This document shows, piece by piece, positions 36,519 to 45,062 of a stretch of DNA of 64,000 nucleotides. The notes under the pieces are model-generated. The model searched no databases, was not told where the DNA came from, and saw nothing but the letters and a program-made list of their open reading frames with translations. Numbering within the stretch: position 1 is the first letter of the stretch; each line of letters starts with the position of its first letter. Source of the stretch: Streptomyces ardesiacus (GTDB lineage Bacteria > Actinomycetota > Actinomycetes > Streptomycetales > Streptomycetaceae); the NCBI RefSeq assembly GCF_003112575.1, contig NZ_BEWC01000008.1, forward strand, positions 1 to 64,000, given 5' to 3'. The position numbers were made by a program, and so were the translations under genes.

Positions 36519-37280
36519 ATGACTGAACTGCCCGCACTCTCCGGCAAGGTCGCGCTCGTCACGGGCGCCAGCCGCGGCATCGGCTACGGCGTCGCCGAGG
36601 CGCTGGTCGCACGCGGCGACCGGGTGTGCATCACCGGCCGCAACGAGGACGCGCTGAAGGAGGCCGTCGACCGGCTCGGCGCCGACCGGGTCATCGGCGT
36701 CGCCGGGAAGGCGCACGACGAGGCCCACCAGGCCGTCGCCGTCGAGCGCGTGATGGAGGCCTTCGGGCGCGTCGACTTCCTGGTCAACAACGCCGGTACC
36801 AATCCGGTGTTCGGCCCGATCGCAGACCTCGACCTGAACGTCGCGCGCAAGGTCTTCGAGACCAACGTGATCTCGGCGCTCGGCTTCGCGCAGCGCACCT
36901 GGCACGCCTGGCAGAAGGACAACGGCGGCGCGATCGTCAACATCGCCTCGGTCGCGGGCCTTTCGCCCTCGCCCTTCATCGCCGCGTACGGCGTGAGCAA
37001 GGCGGCGCTGATCAACCTCACCGCGCAGCTGGCGCACGAGTTCGCACCCAAGGTGCGGGTCAACGCCATCGCCCCGGCGGTCGTGAAGACCAAGTTCGCC
37101 GCCGCCCTGTACGAGGGCCGCGAGGAGGAGGCCGCCTCGGGCTACCCGCTGGGCCGGCTCGGCGTGCCGTCCGACATCGGCGGCGCCGCGGACTTCCTCA
37201 CCTCGGAGCAGTCCGCCTGGGTCACCGGTCAGACGCTCGTCGTCGACGGCGGCATCTTCCTCAACGCGGGCGTGGCCTGA
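36519..37280 (+). CDS. SDR-family oxidoreductase
   Basis: A 253-residue reductase with TGASRGIG, NNAG, the catalytic Ser in NIASVAG and YGVSK, ending in VVDGGIFLNAGVA. It follows fabG by 37 bases and probably shares its transcript. ATG 36519 has GGGGA upstream; an ATG five codons earlier is less likely. The substrate is unknown; a partner role in acyl or alcohol reduction is plausible from the operon. Confidence 0.9.
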   Translation: MTELPALSGKVALVTGASRGIGYGVAEALVARGDRVCITGRNEDALKEAVDRLGADRVIGVAGKAHDEAHQAVAVERVMEAFGRVDFLVNNAGTNPVFGPIADLDLNVARKVFETNVISALGFAQRTWHAWQKDNGGAIVNIASVAGLSPSPFIAAYGVSKAALINLTAQLAHEFAPKVRVNAIAPAVVKTKFAAALYEGREEEAASGYPLGRLGVPSDIGGAADFLTSEQSAWVTGQTLVVDGGIFLNAGVA

Positions 37281-37310
37281 TCTCGCCCCCGAGGACCCCT
37301 CGGGACCGAT

Positions 37311-37354
37311 CCCGGACACGGGCGCCGTCGACGAGAACGGCGCCCGTGTCCGGG
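37311..37354 (+). terminator. Terminator after the SDR operon
   Basis: Perfect eighteen-base arms (37311-37328 and 37337-37354) around an eight-base loop. Confidence 0.9.
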
Positions 37355-37488
37355 TATCGGGACCCGGTGCACGATGACAACGTAGTCATCCTCGAATGAT
37401 CAAAACCCCTGTTCAGAAGGGGGTTCAGGGGGCGTGGCGCTGCGGTATGGTCTGCCGACCTTGGTACGGCGGATCGAGGAGCGTGCGC

Positions 37489-39075
37489 GTGTTCAACCGG
37501 AAGCGGGGCCTGCGGCGGGTCGCGGCCATCGTGTCCATATCGTCGCTGGTGACCGGATGCGGCATCCTGTCGTCCGACAGCTCCAAGGACGAGAAGCCGA
37601 TCGTCGTGGGGACGACCAGCGCCCCCAGCACGCTGGACCCGGCCGCTTCGTGGGACGGCTCCTGGGAGCTGTTCCGGAACATCTACCAGACGCTGCTCAG
37701 CTACCCCAACGGGGCCACCGCGCCCCAGCCCGACGCCGCCGAGCAGTGTGCGTTCACCGACAGCACCAACCAGGTGTACCGCTGCGAGCTGCGCGAGGGC
37801 CTGACCTTCTCCAACGGCCACGCCCTCGACGCCCAGGCCGTCAAGTACTCGATCGACCGCATCAAGGACATCAACGTCAACGGCGGCCCGGCCGGTCTCC
37901 TCGGCAGTCTGGAACGGGTGCAGGCGCCGAGCGAGCGCGAGGTGGTCTTCCACCTCAACAAGCCCGACGCCACCTTCCCGTTCGTGCTCGCCACGCCCGC
38001 CATGTCGATCGTCGACCCCGGCCACTACCCCGCCGACGCCCTGCGCGAAGGCAGCGGCGTCGTGGGCTCGGGGCCGTACACCCTCCAGTCGTACAAGGAC
38101 GGCGAGCGGGCCGAACTCGTGCGCAACGACCGGTACAAGGGCTTCGCCGAACGGCACAACAAGGCGGTGACCATCCGCTACTTCAAGGACTCCGCCGGCA
38201 TGGTGGAGGCGCTGCGCGACGGCGGCATCCAGGTGACCTACCGCGGGCTGGCCGCCGACGACGTCATCACGCTCCAGGGCAAGGAGGGCAAGGAGAACAA
38301 CCTCCAACTGGTCGAGGGAAGCGGTACGGAGATCAGCTACCTCGTCTTCAACCCCGAGGACCCGTGGGCGGGACGCAAGGAAGTGCGCCAGGCGGTCGCC
38401 CAGGTCGTCGACCGGGTGGCGATCGCGCACCGGATCTACCAGGACACCGTCGACCCGCTGTACTCGATGGTCCCCAAGGGCCTCACCGGCCACACCACGG
38501 GCTTCTTCGACGACTACGGCGACCCCAGCGTCGCCAAGGCCCGGGAGCTGCTCGAGGACGCCGGCATCACGGACCCGGTCCCGCTCACCCTCTGGTACAC
38601 CACCGACCGCTACGGCTCCGAGACCGCCAAGGAGTTCAAGGAGCTCAAGCGGCAGCTCGACACCTCGGGCCTGTTCGAGGTCACCCTCGAGAGCCGCCCC
38701 TGGAAGACGTACGTCGCCGGCTACCAGAAGGGCGAGTACCCGGTGTTCGGCCGCGGCTGGTCCCCGGACTTCCCGGACGCCGAGAACTTCATCGCCCCCT
38801 TCGTCGGCAAGCAGAACGCGCTCGGCACGCCCTACCTCACCCCCGAGATCACCGGTGAACTGCTGCCGCGCTCACGCCGGGAGAGCGACCGCGCCAACGT
38901 GGAGCGGGACTTCGAGCGGGCGCAGCAGATCATGGTGGACGACGCGCGGCTGCTGCCGCTGTGGCAGGGCAAGCAGTACGTCGCCGCGAGCACGGACATC
39001 TCGGGGGCGGAGCAGGCCCTGGACCCGTCGACGATCATGATGATGTGGCAGTTCCGCCGGAAGACGAGCTGGTAG
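37489..39075 (+). CDS. ABC transporter substrate-binding lipoprotein, family 5 (peptide/nickel type)
   Basis: A 528-residue lipoprotein. The signal peptide ends in lipobox LVTGC. The SBP family 5 motif LREGLTFSNGHALDAQAVKYS is present with SGPYTLQSY and the DPLYSMVPKG segment. Such proteins bring oligopeptides, dipeptides or metal chelates to a DppBCDF-type transporter, but no permease or ATPase genes are adjacent, so it may work with a distant transporter or in signalling. GTG 37489 has GAGGAG seven bases away; the GTG at 37483 is too close. Its last 41 bases overlap the convergent SnoaL-like gene. Confidence 0.92.
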   Translation: MFNRKRGLRRVAAIVSISSLVTGCGILSSDSSKDEKPIVVGTTSAPSTLDPAASWDGSWELFRNIYQTLLSYPNGATAPQPDAAEQCAFTDSTNQVYRCELREGLTFSNGHALDAQAVKYSIDRIKDINVNGGPAGLLGSLERVQAPSEREVVFHLNKPDATFPFVLATPAMSIVDPGHYPADALREGSGVVGSGPYTLQSYKDGERAELVRNDRYKGFAERHNKAVTIRYFKDSAGMVEALRDGGIQVTYRGLAADDVITLQGKEGKENNLQLVEGSGTEISYLVFNPEDPWAGRKEVRQAVAQVVDRVAIAHRIYQDTVDPLYSMVPKGLTGHTTGFFDDYGDPSVAKARELLEDAGITDPVPLTLWYTTDRYGSETAKEFKELKRQLDTSGLFEVTLESRPWKTYVAGYQKGEYPVFGRGWSPDFPDAENFIAPFVGKQNALGTPYLTPEITGELLPRSRRESDRANVERDFERAQQIMVDDARLLPLWQGKQYVAASTDISGAEQALDPSTIMMMWQFRRKTSW

Positions 39076-39544
39076 ACGGCACCGGGGCGGACAGGCGCTC
39101 CGTGGCGCCGCCGAAGGCGAGGAACAGGGTCCGCGCGGCGAAGAGCCACTCGCCGTCGACCTTCCGGAACGCGTCCTCGTAGTGGCCGACGTTGGCGGGC
39201 GGGCGCGGCGGAACCAGACCGTCGGCGTACCCGTCGACCCGGTAGGTCGCCAGGTACGAGGTCGCGGTCGCCGTCGTCGCGGAGTCCACGGTGACGAGGA
39301 CGTTCGACATCACGCGACGCGACAACCGGTCGGCCGGCCGGGAGCCGAAGTACGTGCGCAGGGCCTCCCGGCCCTCGACGCGACGGTCCCCGTGGGGCCA
39401 CTGCCAGATGCCGTCGGCCGTGAACAGGTCGGCCGCCGTCCCGGGGTCGCCGAGGTCGAGACGGCGCACGAGGTCGACGATCAGGCGTTCGCAGGCGCGT
39501 TCCGCCAGCAGGAGGTCCGTCGGGCTCATCGCTTCACCGGTCAT
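39035..39544 (-). CDS. SnoaL-like / NTF2-fold protein
   Basis: A 169-residue protein of the SnoaL-like (cone-shaped NTF2) fold: AERACERLIVDLVRRLDLGD, TADGIWQWP, GREALRTYFGSR and the C-terminal YEDAFRKVDGEWLFAARTLFL. The family includes polyketide cyclases, scytalone dehydratase-like and dehydrochlorinase-like enzymes. Its last 20 residues are Ser/Thr/Gly-rich and are read from the strand opposite the binding protein's end, a 41-base convergent overlap, so the tail is probably not functional. ATG 39544 is used; ATG 39529 is possible. Confidence 0.75.
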   Translation of the reverse strand: MTGEAMSPTDLLLAERACERLIVDLVRRLDLGDPGTAADLFTADGIWQWPHGDRRVEGREALRTYFGSRPADRLSRRVMSNVLVTVDSATTATATSYLATYRVDGYADGLVPPRPPANVGHYEDAFRKVDGEWLFAARTLFLAFGGATERLSAPVPSTSSSSGGTATSS

Positions 39545-39674
39545 CTCCCCTTCCTACCGTCGCGCCCGGTCGCGGCACAAAGCTTTTAGGGGCACGGGCC
39601 GGCGGTCCCCGTTGTCAGTGGTCGCCGGTAGGTTCTAGGGACTGGATGCCACCGCACAGCGTAAGGAAGTTGAC

Positions 39675-40358
39675 GTGACCGACATCGCCATGCTGCCCGA
39701 GTCCTGGCGCGAGGTGCTGGGCGGCGAGCTGCAACAGCCCTACTTCAAGGAGCTGATGGAGTTCGTCGAGGAGGAGCGGTCGAACGGCCCCGTCTACCCG
39801 CCCCGCGAGGAGGTCTTCGCCGCGCTGGAGGCCACGCCCTTCGACCGGGTGAAGGTGCTGGTCCTCGGCCAGGACCCGTACCACGGCGAGGGCCAGGGAC
39901 ACGGGCTGTGCTTCTCGGTCCGGCCCGGTGTGAAGGTCCCGCCGTCCCTGCGGAACATCTACAAGGAGATGCACGCGGAGCTGGACACCCCGATTCCGGA
40001 CAACGGCTATCTGATGCCGTGGGCGAAGCAGGGCGTCCTGCTGCTCAACGCGGTGCTCACGGTCCGCGCCGGCGAGGCGAACTCGCACAAGTCCCGTGGC
40101 TGGGAGCTGTTCACCGACGCGGTGATCCGCGCGGTGGCCGACCGGACCGACCCGGCGGTCTTCGTCCTGTGGGGCAATTACGCGCAGAAGAAGCTGCCGC
40201 TGATCGACGAGGAGCGGCACGTCGTGGTCAAGGGCGCCCACCCCTCGCCGCTGTCCGCGAAGAAGTTCTTCGGCTCCCGCCCGTTCACGCAGATCAACGA
40301 GGCGGTCGCCGCGCAGGGCCACGAGCCGATCGACTGGACCATCCCGAACCTGGGCTGA
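39675..40358 (+). CDS. ung: Uracil-DNA glycosylase, family 1
   Basis: A 227-residue enzyme that removes uracil from DNA. Both family motifs are intact: the catalytic GQDPYHG (about 65-71) and HPSPLS (about 192-197), with NPHHP-type substrate loops replaced by the usual bacterial set. GTG 39675 has TAAGGAAG upstream. It is followed by a terminator. Streptomycetes often carry two ung genes; which one this is cannot be decided here. Confidence 0.97.
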   Translation: MTDIAMLPESWREVLGGELQQPYFKELMEFVEEERSNGPVYPPREEVFAALEATPFDRVKVLVLGQDPYHGEGQGHGLCFSVRPGVKVPPSLRNIYKEMHAELDTPIPDNGYLMPWAKQGVLLLNAVLTVRAGEANSHKSRGWELFTDAVIRAVADRTDPAVFVLWGNYAQKKLPLIDEERHVVVKGAHPSPLSAKKFFGSRPFTQINEAVAAQGHEPIDWTIPNLG

Positions 40359-40369
40359 TCCGCGAGTCC

Positions 40370-40394
40370 GGGCCGGTCGGCGGCAGACCGGCCC
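40370..40394 (+). terminator. Terminator after ung
   Basis: Perfect nine-base arms GGGCCGGTC and GACCGGCCC with a seven-base loop. Confidence 0.75.
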
Positions 40395-40479
40395 GTCGAC
40401 GCCCGGTGCCGCCTGACCGGGAATGCGGGCGCCTGCGGTTAGCGTCGTCGGGACAGCGGACGAGGGCACGGAGGGCGCG

Positions 40480-41013
40480 GTGGCGAGGGGACAGGAGCAG
40501 GCGGCGCCGGACGCGGTGCTGACGCGGATCGGTCAGGTCGCCATGCTGCACCACGCGGGCGACCGCGAGGAGGCCCGGGACCGTTTCCTCGCCCTGTGGG
40601 CGGAGATCGGCGAGCACGGCGACCCCCTGCACCGCTGCACGCTGGCCCACTACCTCGCCGGCACCCAGGACGACCCCGCCGAGGAACTGGCCTGGGACCT
40701 GCGGGCGCTGTCGGCCGCCGAGGAACTGACGCGGGAGCGCCGCGCCGACCGGCACGAGGGAGTGCCCGCCGCCCGTGCCCTGTCCCCCTCGCTCCACCTG
40801 AACCTGGCCGCGGACTACGACCGGCTCGGTCACCGGGAAGCGGCCCGCCTGCACCTGCGGCGCGCCCGTGCCACCGCCGAGTCCCTCGCCCCCGGCCGCT
40901 ACGCGCAGGACGTACGTGCCGCCATCGACCGGCTGGAGCTGCGCCTGGCCGGCGCCGACCGGTCCGACGGTCCTCCCGAGGGGTGGGGACGGCCGCCGCG
41001 GCAGCGGCCGTAG
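40480..41013 (+). CDS. TPR-like hypothetical protein
   Basis: A 177-residue mostly helical protein. Residues about 100-125 (LHLNLAADYDRLGHREAARL) match one tetratricopeptide unit, and the rest has a similar helix-turn-helix rhythm, so it is probably a small TPR protein. No signal peptide. GTG 40480 has GGAGGG five bases upstream, which decides against the longer frame. No known function; it converges with the lipoprotein gene. Confidence 0.7.
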   Translation: MARGQEQAAPDAVLTRIGQVAMLHHAGDREEARDRFLALWAEIGEHGDPLHRCTLAHYLAGTQDDPAEELAWDLRALSAAEELTRERRADRHEGVPAARALSPSLHLNLAADYDRLGHREAARLHLRRARATAESLAPGRYAQDVRAAIDRLELRLAGADRSDGPPEGWGRPPRQRP

Positions 41014-41025
41014 CACCGCTCGGCC

Positions 41026-41529
41026 TCAGCGGCCGTACGCCTGCTCGCAGATGCGGGCCTCGGGGCTGCCCGGCCGCCAGCCGCCGTACTGCTTGCCGAG
41101 GGAGCACACGTCCGCCTTCCCGCCGGTGCCCTGGCCCGAGGTGCCGGGCACACCGGGAGCCCCGGGCCGCGGCGCCGCGGGGGCGCGGGTGGGACCGGGT
41201 GCCGGGGGACGGTCGGGCTGCCGTCCGGGGCCGGCGGCGGGCGGAGGGTGGGGCGTGGACGGGGTCGCCGGGGTCCTGGCGGGGTGCGGCTTCCCGCCGG
41301 CTCCCTCCGGAGTGGGGGAGGGGCCGATCATCTCCAGTGCCTCCCGGGCCGGCGCCTGGACGACCCGGGGCTCGGCCGGGCCGTCCGGGCGGGGCGCGGA
41401 CGAGCGGGCCCCGGCTCCGGGGGGCCCGTCCGCGGCCCGGCCCCCGACCGTCGTACAGCCGGTCAGGGCCGAGACAGCCACGGCCAGCAGAAGCGTTGCG
41501 GTGGTCGTCGTTCGATGCACCCGCGCCAC
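41026..41529 (-). CDS. Small proline-rich lipoprotein
   Basis: About 167 residues: a signal peptide with lipobox LTGC, a long Pro/Gly/Ala-rich stretch likely to span the cell wall, and a short C-terminal module DVCSLGKQYGGWRPGSPEARICEQAYG with two Cys that may form a disulfide. Comparable small lipoproteins occur throughout Streptomyces with no known role. GTG 41529 is chosen (GTG 41520 is possible); the longer frame to 41583 is not needed. Confidence 0.65.
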   Translation of the reverse strand: MARVHRTTTTATLLLAVAVSALTGCTTVGGRAADGPPGAGARSSAPRPDGPAEPRVVQAPAREALEMIGPSPTPEGAGGKPHPARTPATPSTPHPPPAAGPGRQPDRPPAPGPTRAPAAPRPGAPGVPGTSGQGTGGKADVCSLGKQYGGWRPGSPEARICEQAYGR

Positions 41530-41632
41530 TCTGCTGCTTCCGGCCCGCCAACCGGGGCCGGACGAGCGAAGGTTGCCCCGCACGGGTGATCTCCCGCCCC
41601 GTACGGAGGTGCGTGGGCGACCGGAGGTGACG

Positions 41633-42145
41633 TCAGTCGCCCGTGGCTCCGTCCAGGCGTTCGCGGATCAGGTCCGCGTGCCCGTTGTGCCGGGCGTACT
41701 CCTCGATCATGTGGGTGTGGATCCAGCGCAGGGTGTAGCGCTCACCGGTGCGCAGGTGCCTGCCCCGGGTCGGTGCGTCCAGGGGGACGCCGGCGGCGTT
41801 GCGCCGGGCCGCCTCGATCTCCGCCTGCCAGGTGGCGCGGGCCTCGGCGAAGGTGTCCGCGCCGGTCAGCCGGAACTCGCCCTCCGGGTCCTCGTCGGAG
41901 TAGTAGATCGGGCCCGCGTCCTCGGCCGCCAGCACCCTGCGGTACCAACTGCGCTCCACCTCCGCCATGTGCCGGACCAGTCCCATCAGGGTCAGCGCCG
42001 ACGGTGCCACGGCGGCCGTCCTCAGCTGCTCGTCGGTGAGTCCCTCGCACTTCCAGGCGAGCGTCTGCCGGTGGTAGTCGACCCAGCCCTCCAGCATGGC
42101 GCGTTCGTCGGCATCGACAGGGGGTTCACGGCGTTCGGTGGTCAT
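41633..42145 (-). CDS. DinB-like (DUF664) protein
   Basis: A 170-residue four-helix bundle of the DinB/YfiT family, with the metal-binding His residues in LVRHMAEVE and IHTHMIEEYARHNGHADLIRE. Despite the name this is unrelated to polymerase IV. Members include mycothiol-dependent maleylpyruvate isomerase-like and bacillithiol or mycothiol transferases, so a thiol-transfer role is plausible. ATG 42145 gives MTTERREPPVDADER; the longer frame lacks support. Confidence 0.85.
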   Translation of the reverse strand: MTTERREPPVDADERAMLEGWVDYHRQTLAWKCEGLTDEQLRTAAVAPSALTLMGLVRHMAEVERSWYRRVLAAEDAGPIYYSDEDPEGEFRLTGADTFAEARATWQAEIEAARRNAAGVPLDAPTRGRHLRTGERYTLRWIHTHMIEEYARHNGHADLIRERLDGATGD

Positions 42146-42187
42146 GGTGGCATCCTCGCCCACAACGGCCGGTCCCACCAGCAGGTT

Positions 42188-42808
42188 TCAGCGGCCCGGC
42201 GGCCCGCCCAGCATGCCGTCCAGGAGCTCCCGCAGCCCCGAGCGCACCTCCTGGAGGCTCGGTACCTCGGCGTGGAAGCTCCCGGCCACGCAACTGAACA
42301 TCAGACCGTCCGCCCAGGCGACCAGCGACAGCACGTGCCGGGCCGGGTCGGCCGAGCCCATCGCCGTGACGAGGGCGCCCAGTTGCTCCCGGAAGCGGGC
42401 GCCCGCCGCGTCGAAGTGCGCGCGCAGCTCGGGGCGGCGCGTGGCCTCCAGGGCCAGCTCGTAGCGGGCCAGCGTCAGCGTGCGGTGGCGGGTCAGGGCA
42501 CGGTGCGTGGCCAGCGCCAGCGCGCCGACCAGGGCGTCGAGGCCGGCGCGCGGGTCCGGCATCTCGTGCAGGGCCAGCACCCGAGCCTCCCGGTCGGCCA
42601 GGCGCCGCACCGTGAGTTCCAGCAGCGCCTGCCGGGTCCGGGCGACGTTGGACGTGGAGCCCTGGGGGAGCCCGGCCCGCTCGTCCACCGCCCGGTGCGT
42701 CAGCCCGCGCATCCCGCGCTCGGCGAGCAGCGCCAGGGCGGCGTCGGCGACGAGGCCGGCGCGGGAGGCGCCGGACGAGGGGCCGGGGGGTGCGGCGGGA
42801 GCGGACAT
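42188..42808 (-). CDS. TetR-family regulator of the adjacent monooxygenase
   Basis: A 206-residue repressor: helix-turn-helix in residues 15-60 (DAALALLAERGMRGLTHRAVDERAGLP, one substitution from the usual pattern) and a ligand-binding C-terminal domain with a Trp/Leu-rich pocket region. The ATG at 42808 lies seven bases behind TAGATT, so it is leaderless. Two identical palindromes lie in the 144-base gap to the divergent monooxygenase gene and are its probable operators. Confidence 0.9.
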   Translation of the reverse strand: MSAPAAPPGPSSGASRAGLVADAALALLAERGMRGLTHRAVDERAGLPQGSTSNVARTRQALLELTVRRLADREARVLALHEMPDPRAGLDALVGALALATHRALTRHRTLTLARYELALEATRRPELRAHFDAAGARFREQLGALVTAMGSADPARHVLSLVAWADGLMFSCVAGSFHAEVPSLQEVRSGLRELLDGMLGGPPGR

Positions 42809-42829
42809 GCGGATCAATCTACTGGGCGC

Positions 42830-42843
42830 ACTACGGCTGTAGT
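42830..42843. promoter_or_regulatory. Operator 1, ACTACGGCTGTAGT
   Basis: Inverted repeat with arms ACTAC/GTAGT. Together with site 2 it brackets a TACAGT box (42843-42848) that may be the monooxygenase -10, and it overlaps the -35 region expected for the TetR gene. Confidence 0.75.
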
Positions 42844-42862
42844 ACAGTCGACGGCAAGCGTT

Positions 42863-42876
42863 ACTACGCCTGTAGT
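42863..42876. promoter_or_regulatory. Operator 2, ACTACGCCTGTAGT
   Basis: Second copy of the palindrome with one central base changed, 33 bases from the first (centre to centre, close to three helical turns), downstream of the putative TACAGT -10 box. Confidence 0.75.
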
Positions 42877-42952
42877 GCCTTCCGGGCCGGGCCGTGCCGA
42901 GGAGCGCCGGCGCCGAGAAAGCAGCCGAGAAGACCGAGGAGAGTCGAGCGCC

Positions 42953-44134
42953 ATGACGAGGACGAAGACGGCCGTCGTGATCGGCGGCGGCATCGGCGGC
43001 CTGACCGCGGCGGTGGCCCTGCACCAGAGCGGCCTGCAGGTCACCGTGCTGGAGCGCGCCCCCTCCCTCGAGCCGGTCGGCGCGGCCATCTCGCTGTCGC
43101 CCAACGCCCTGCGCGCCCTGGACGTGATCGGCCTCGGGGACGAGATCCGTGCCCTCGCCGCCTGGCAGGGCGACGGGGGAGTGCGCACCCCGGACGGGCG
43201 CTGGCTCTCCCGGTCCAGCGCCGAGGCGGCCGAGGCACGCTTCGGCGGTCCGCTGGTGCTGCTGCACCGTTCCACCCTCGTCGACCGCCTGTCCGCGCTG
43301 CTGCCGCCGGACGCCGTCCGCACCGGCGCCGATACGCGCCTCGCCGACCCGGGCGACCGCGACCGTCCGGCCAGGGTCCGCACACCGGCCGGCGAACTGG
43401 AGGCCGACCTGGTCGTCGGGGCCGACGGCATCCACTCCGCCGTACGCCGCGCGCTGTTCCCGCTCCACCCCGGCACCGTCTACTCCGGCTTCACCACCTG
43501 GCGGGTCGTGATCCCGGTCCCCGGCGCGGAGTTCGCCTCCCACGAGACCTGGGGCCGGGGCCGCATCTGGGGCACGCACCCGCTCAAGGACGGCCGGGTC
43601 TACGCCTACGCCGCCGCCCTCGCGCCGGCCGGAGGGCACGCGGCCGACGAGCGGGCGGAACTGCTGCACCGCTACGGCGACTGGCACGACCCGATCCCCG
43701 CCGTCCTCGCCGCCGCCCGCCCCGAGGACGTCCTGCGCCACGACGTGCACCACATCGCCGAGCCGCTGCCCGCCTACCACCGCGGCCGGACCGTCCTCCT
43801 CGGGGACGCCGCGCACGCCATGCCGCCCAGCCTCGGCCAGGGCGGCAACCAGGCCGTCGAGGACGCGGTCGTGCTCGCCCACCACGGCCAGGACCTCGCC
43901 GCCTACACGGCCGCCCGGCTGCCCCGCACGACCGCGATCGCCCGCAAGGCGGTCAAGGTCGCCCGTCTCAACCTGACGGGCAAGCGTGCCCGGATCGCCG
44001 TCCGCGACACCGCGGTCCGCGCGCTGTCCAAGGCCGGACCGGCCCTGTTCCTGCGCAGCTTCGACGGCATCGCCGACTGGCGGCCCCCGCAGCCCCCGTA
44101 TGCTTCCCCGCGGACCCAGGACGGCGAGCGTTAA
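42953..44134 (+). CDS. FAD-dependent monooxygenase
   Basis: A 393-residue flavoprotein of the p-hydroxybenzoate hydroxylase / UbiH group: GGGIGGLTAA (about 11-20) binds the ADP of FAD, the DG motif GADGIHSAVR is near residue 160, and GDAAHAMPPSLGQGGNQAVEDA is the second FAD motif. ATG 42953 follows GAGGAGAG. It is divergent from the TetR gene with twin operators, so it is probably induced by an aromatic compound or antibiotic that the TetR binds. Relatives include salicylate hydroxylases and tetracycline-modifying enzymes; the substrate is unknown. Confidence 0.92.
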   Translation: MTRTKTAVVIGGGIGGLTAAVALHQSGLQVTVLERAPSLEPVGAAISLSPNALRALDVIGLGDEIRALAAWQGDGGVRTPDGRWLSRSSAEAAEARFGGPLVLLHRSTLVDRLSALLPPDAVRTGADTRLADPGDRDRPARVRTPAGELEADLVVGADGIHSAVRRALFPLHPGTVYSGFTTWRVVIPVPGAEFASHETWGRGRIWGTHPLKDGRVYAYAAALAPAGGHAADERAELLHRYGDWHDPIPAVLAAARPEDVLRHDVHHIAEPLPAYHRGRTVLLGDAAHAMPPSLGQGGNQAVEDAVVLAHHGQDLAAYTAARLPRTTAIARKAVKVARLNLTGKRARIAVRDTAVRALSKAGPALFLRSFDGIADWRPPQPPYASPRTQDGER

Positions 44135-44156
44135 GAGCGGTAGAGGAGCACATCCC

Positions 44157-45062
44157 GTGAAGGTCGGCTGCATCGGACTCGGTGACATCGCGCAGAAGGC
44201 CTACCTGCCGGTGCTCGGCGCCCTCCCCGGGATCGAACTGCACCTGCAGACCCGCACCCCCGCCACCCTCACCCGGGTCGCCGACGGGCTGCGCATCCCG
44301 CGGGCGCAGCGCCACGCCGACCTCGACGCGCTGCTCGCCCAGGGCCTGGACGCGGCCTTCGTGCACGCCCCGACCGCCGCCCACCCCGAGATCGTGACCA
44401 AGCTGCTCGGCGCGGGCGTCCCCACCTACGTCGACAAGCCGCTCGCCTACGAACTCGCCGACTCCGAGCGCCTGGTGGCCCTCGCCGAGGAGCGCGGCAC
44501 CGGCCTCGCCGTCGGCTTCAACCGGCGCCACGCGCCCGGGTACGCGCAGTGCGCGGAGCACCCGCGCGAGCTGATCCTCATGCAGAAGAACCGCACCGGA
44601 CTGCCCGAGGAACCGCGCACGATGATCCTCGACGACTTCATCCACGTCGTCGACACCCTCAGGTTCCTGGTGCCCGGACCGGTCGACGACGTGACCGTGC
44701 GCGCCCGCACCGAGAACGGCCTGCTCCACCACGTCGTGCTCCAGCTCGCCGGGGACGGCTTCACCGCGCTCGGCGTGATGAACCGGCTCAGCGGCTCGGC
44801 GGAGGAGATCCTGGAGGTCTCCGGCCAGGACACCAAGCGCCAGGTGGTCAACCTCGCCGAGGTGATCGACCACAAGGGCCAGCCCACCGTGCGGCGGCGC
44901 GGCGACTGGGTCCCCGTGGCTCGCCAGCGCGGCATCGAGCAGGCCGTGCTGGCCTTCCTCGACGCGGTGCGCTCCGGCGAGGTGCTCAGCGCCCGGGACG
45001 CGCTGGAGACCCATGAGCTGTGCGAGCGGGTGGTCCGGGCCGTACTGGACGGCCCCGCCTGA
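44157..45062 (+). CDS. Gfo/Idh/MocA-family oxidoreductase
   Basis: A 301-residue NAD(P)-dependent dehydrogenase: Rossmann motif GCIGLGDIAQKAYLP and the catalytic segment VDKPLAYE (DKP for the usual EKP). The C-terminal domain binds the sugar-like substrate. GTG 44157 lies 23 bases after the monooxygenase with AGAGGAGC upstream, so the two may be co-transcribed and share the TetR operators. The last 77 bases overlap the convergent lnt gene. The substrate is unknown. Confidence 0.88.
   Translation: MKVGCIGLGDIAQKAYLPVLGALPGIELHLQTRTPATLTRVADGLRIPRAQRHADLDALLAQGLDAAFVHAPTAAHPEIVTKLLGAGVPTYVDKPLAYELADSERLVALAEERGTGLAVGFNRRHAPGYAQCAEHPRELILMQKNRTGLPEEPRTMILDDFIHVVDTLRFLVPGPVDDVTVRARTENGLLHHVVLQLAGDGFTALGVMNRLSGSAEEILEVSGQDTKRQVVNLAEVIDHKGQPTVRRRGDWVPVARQRGIEQAVLAFLDAVRSGEVLSARDALETHELCERVVRAVLDGPA

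Noticed and set aside
41633..42145. Treating the DinB-like protein as a second DNA polymerase IV
   Set aside because: It is the unrelated four-helix DinB/YfiT (DUF664) family and lacks polymerase motifs.
40868..42952. A 1088-residue plus-strand frame that joins onto the monooxygenase
   Set aside because: The upstream 695 codons run opposite the lipoprotein, DinB-like and TetR genes. The monooxygenase family starts at ATG 42953, which has a ribosome binding site.
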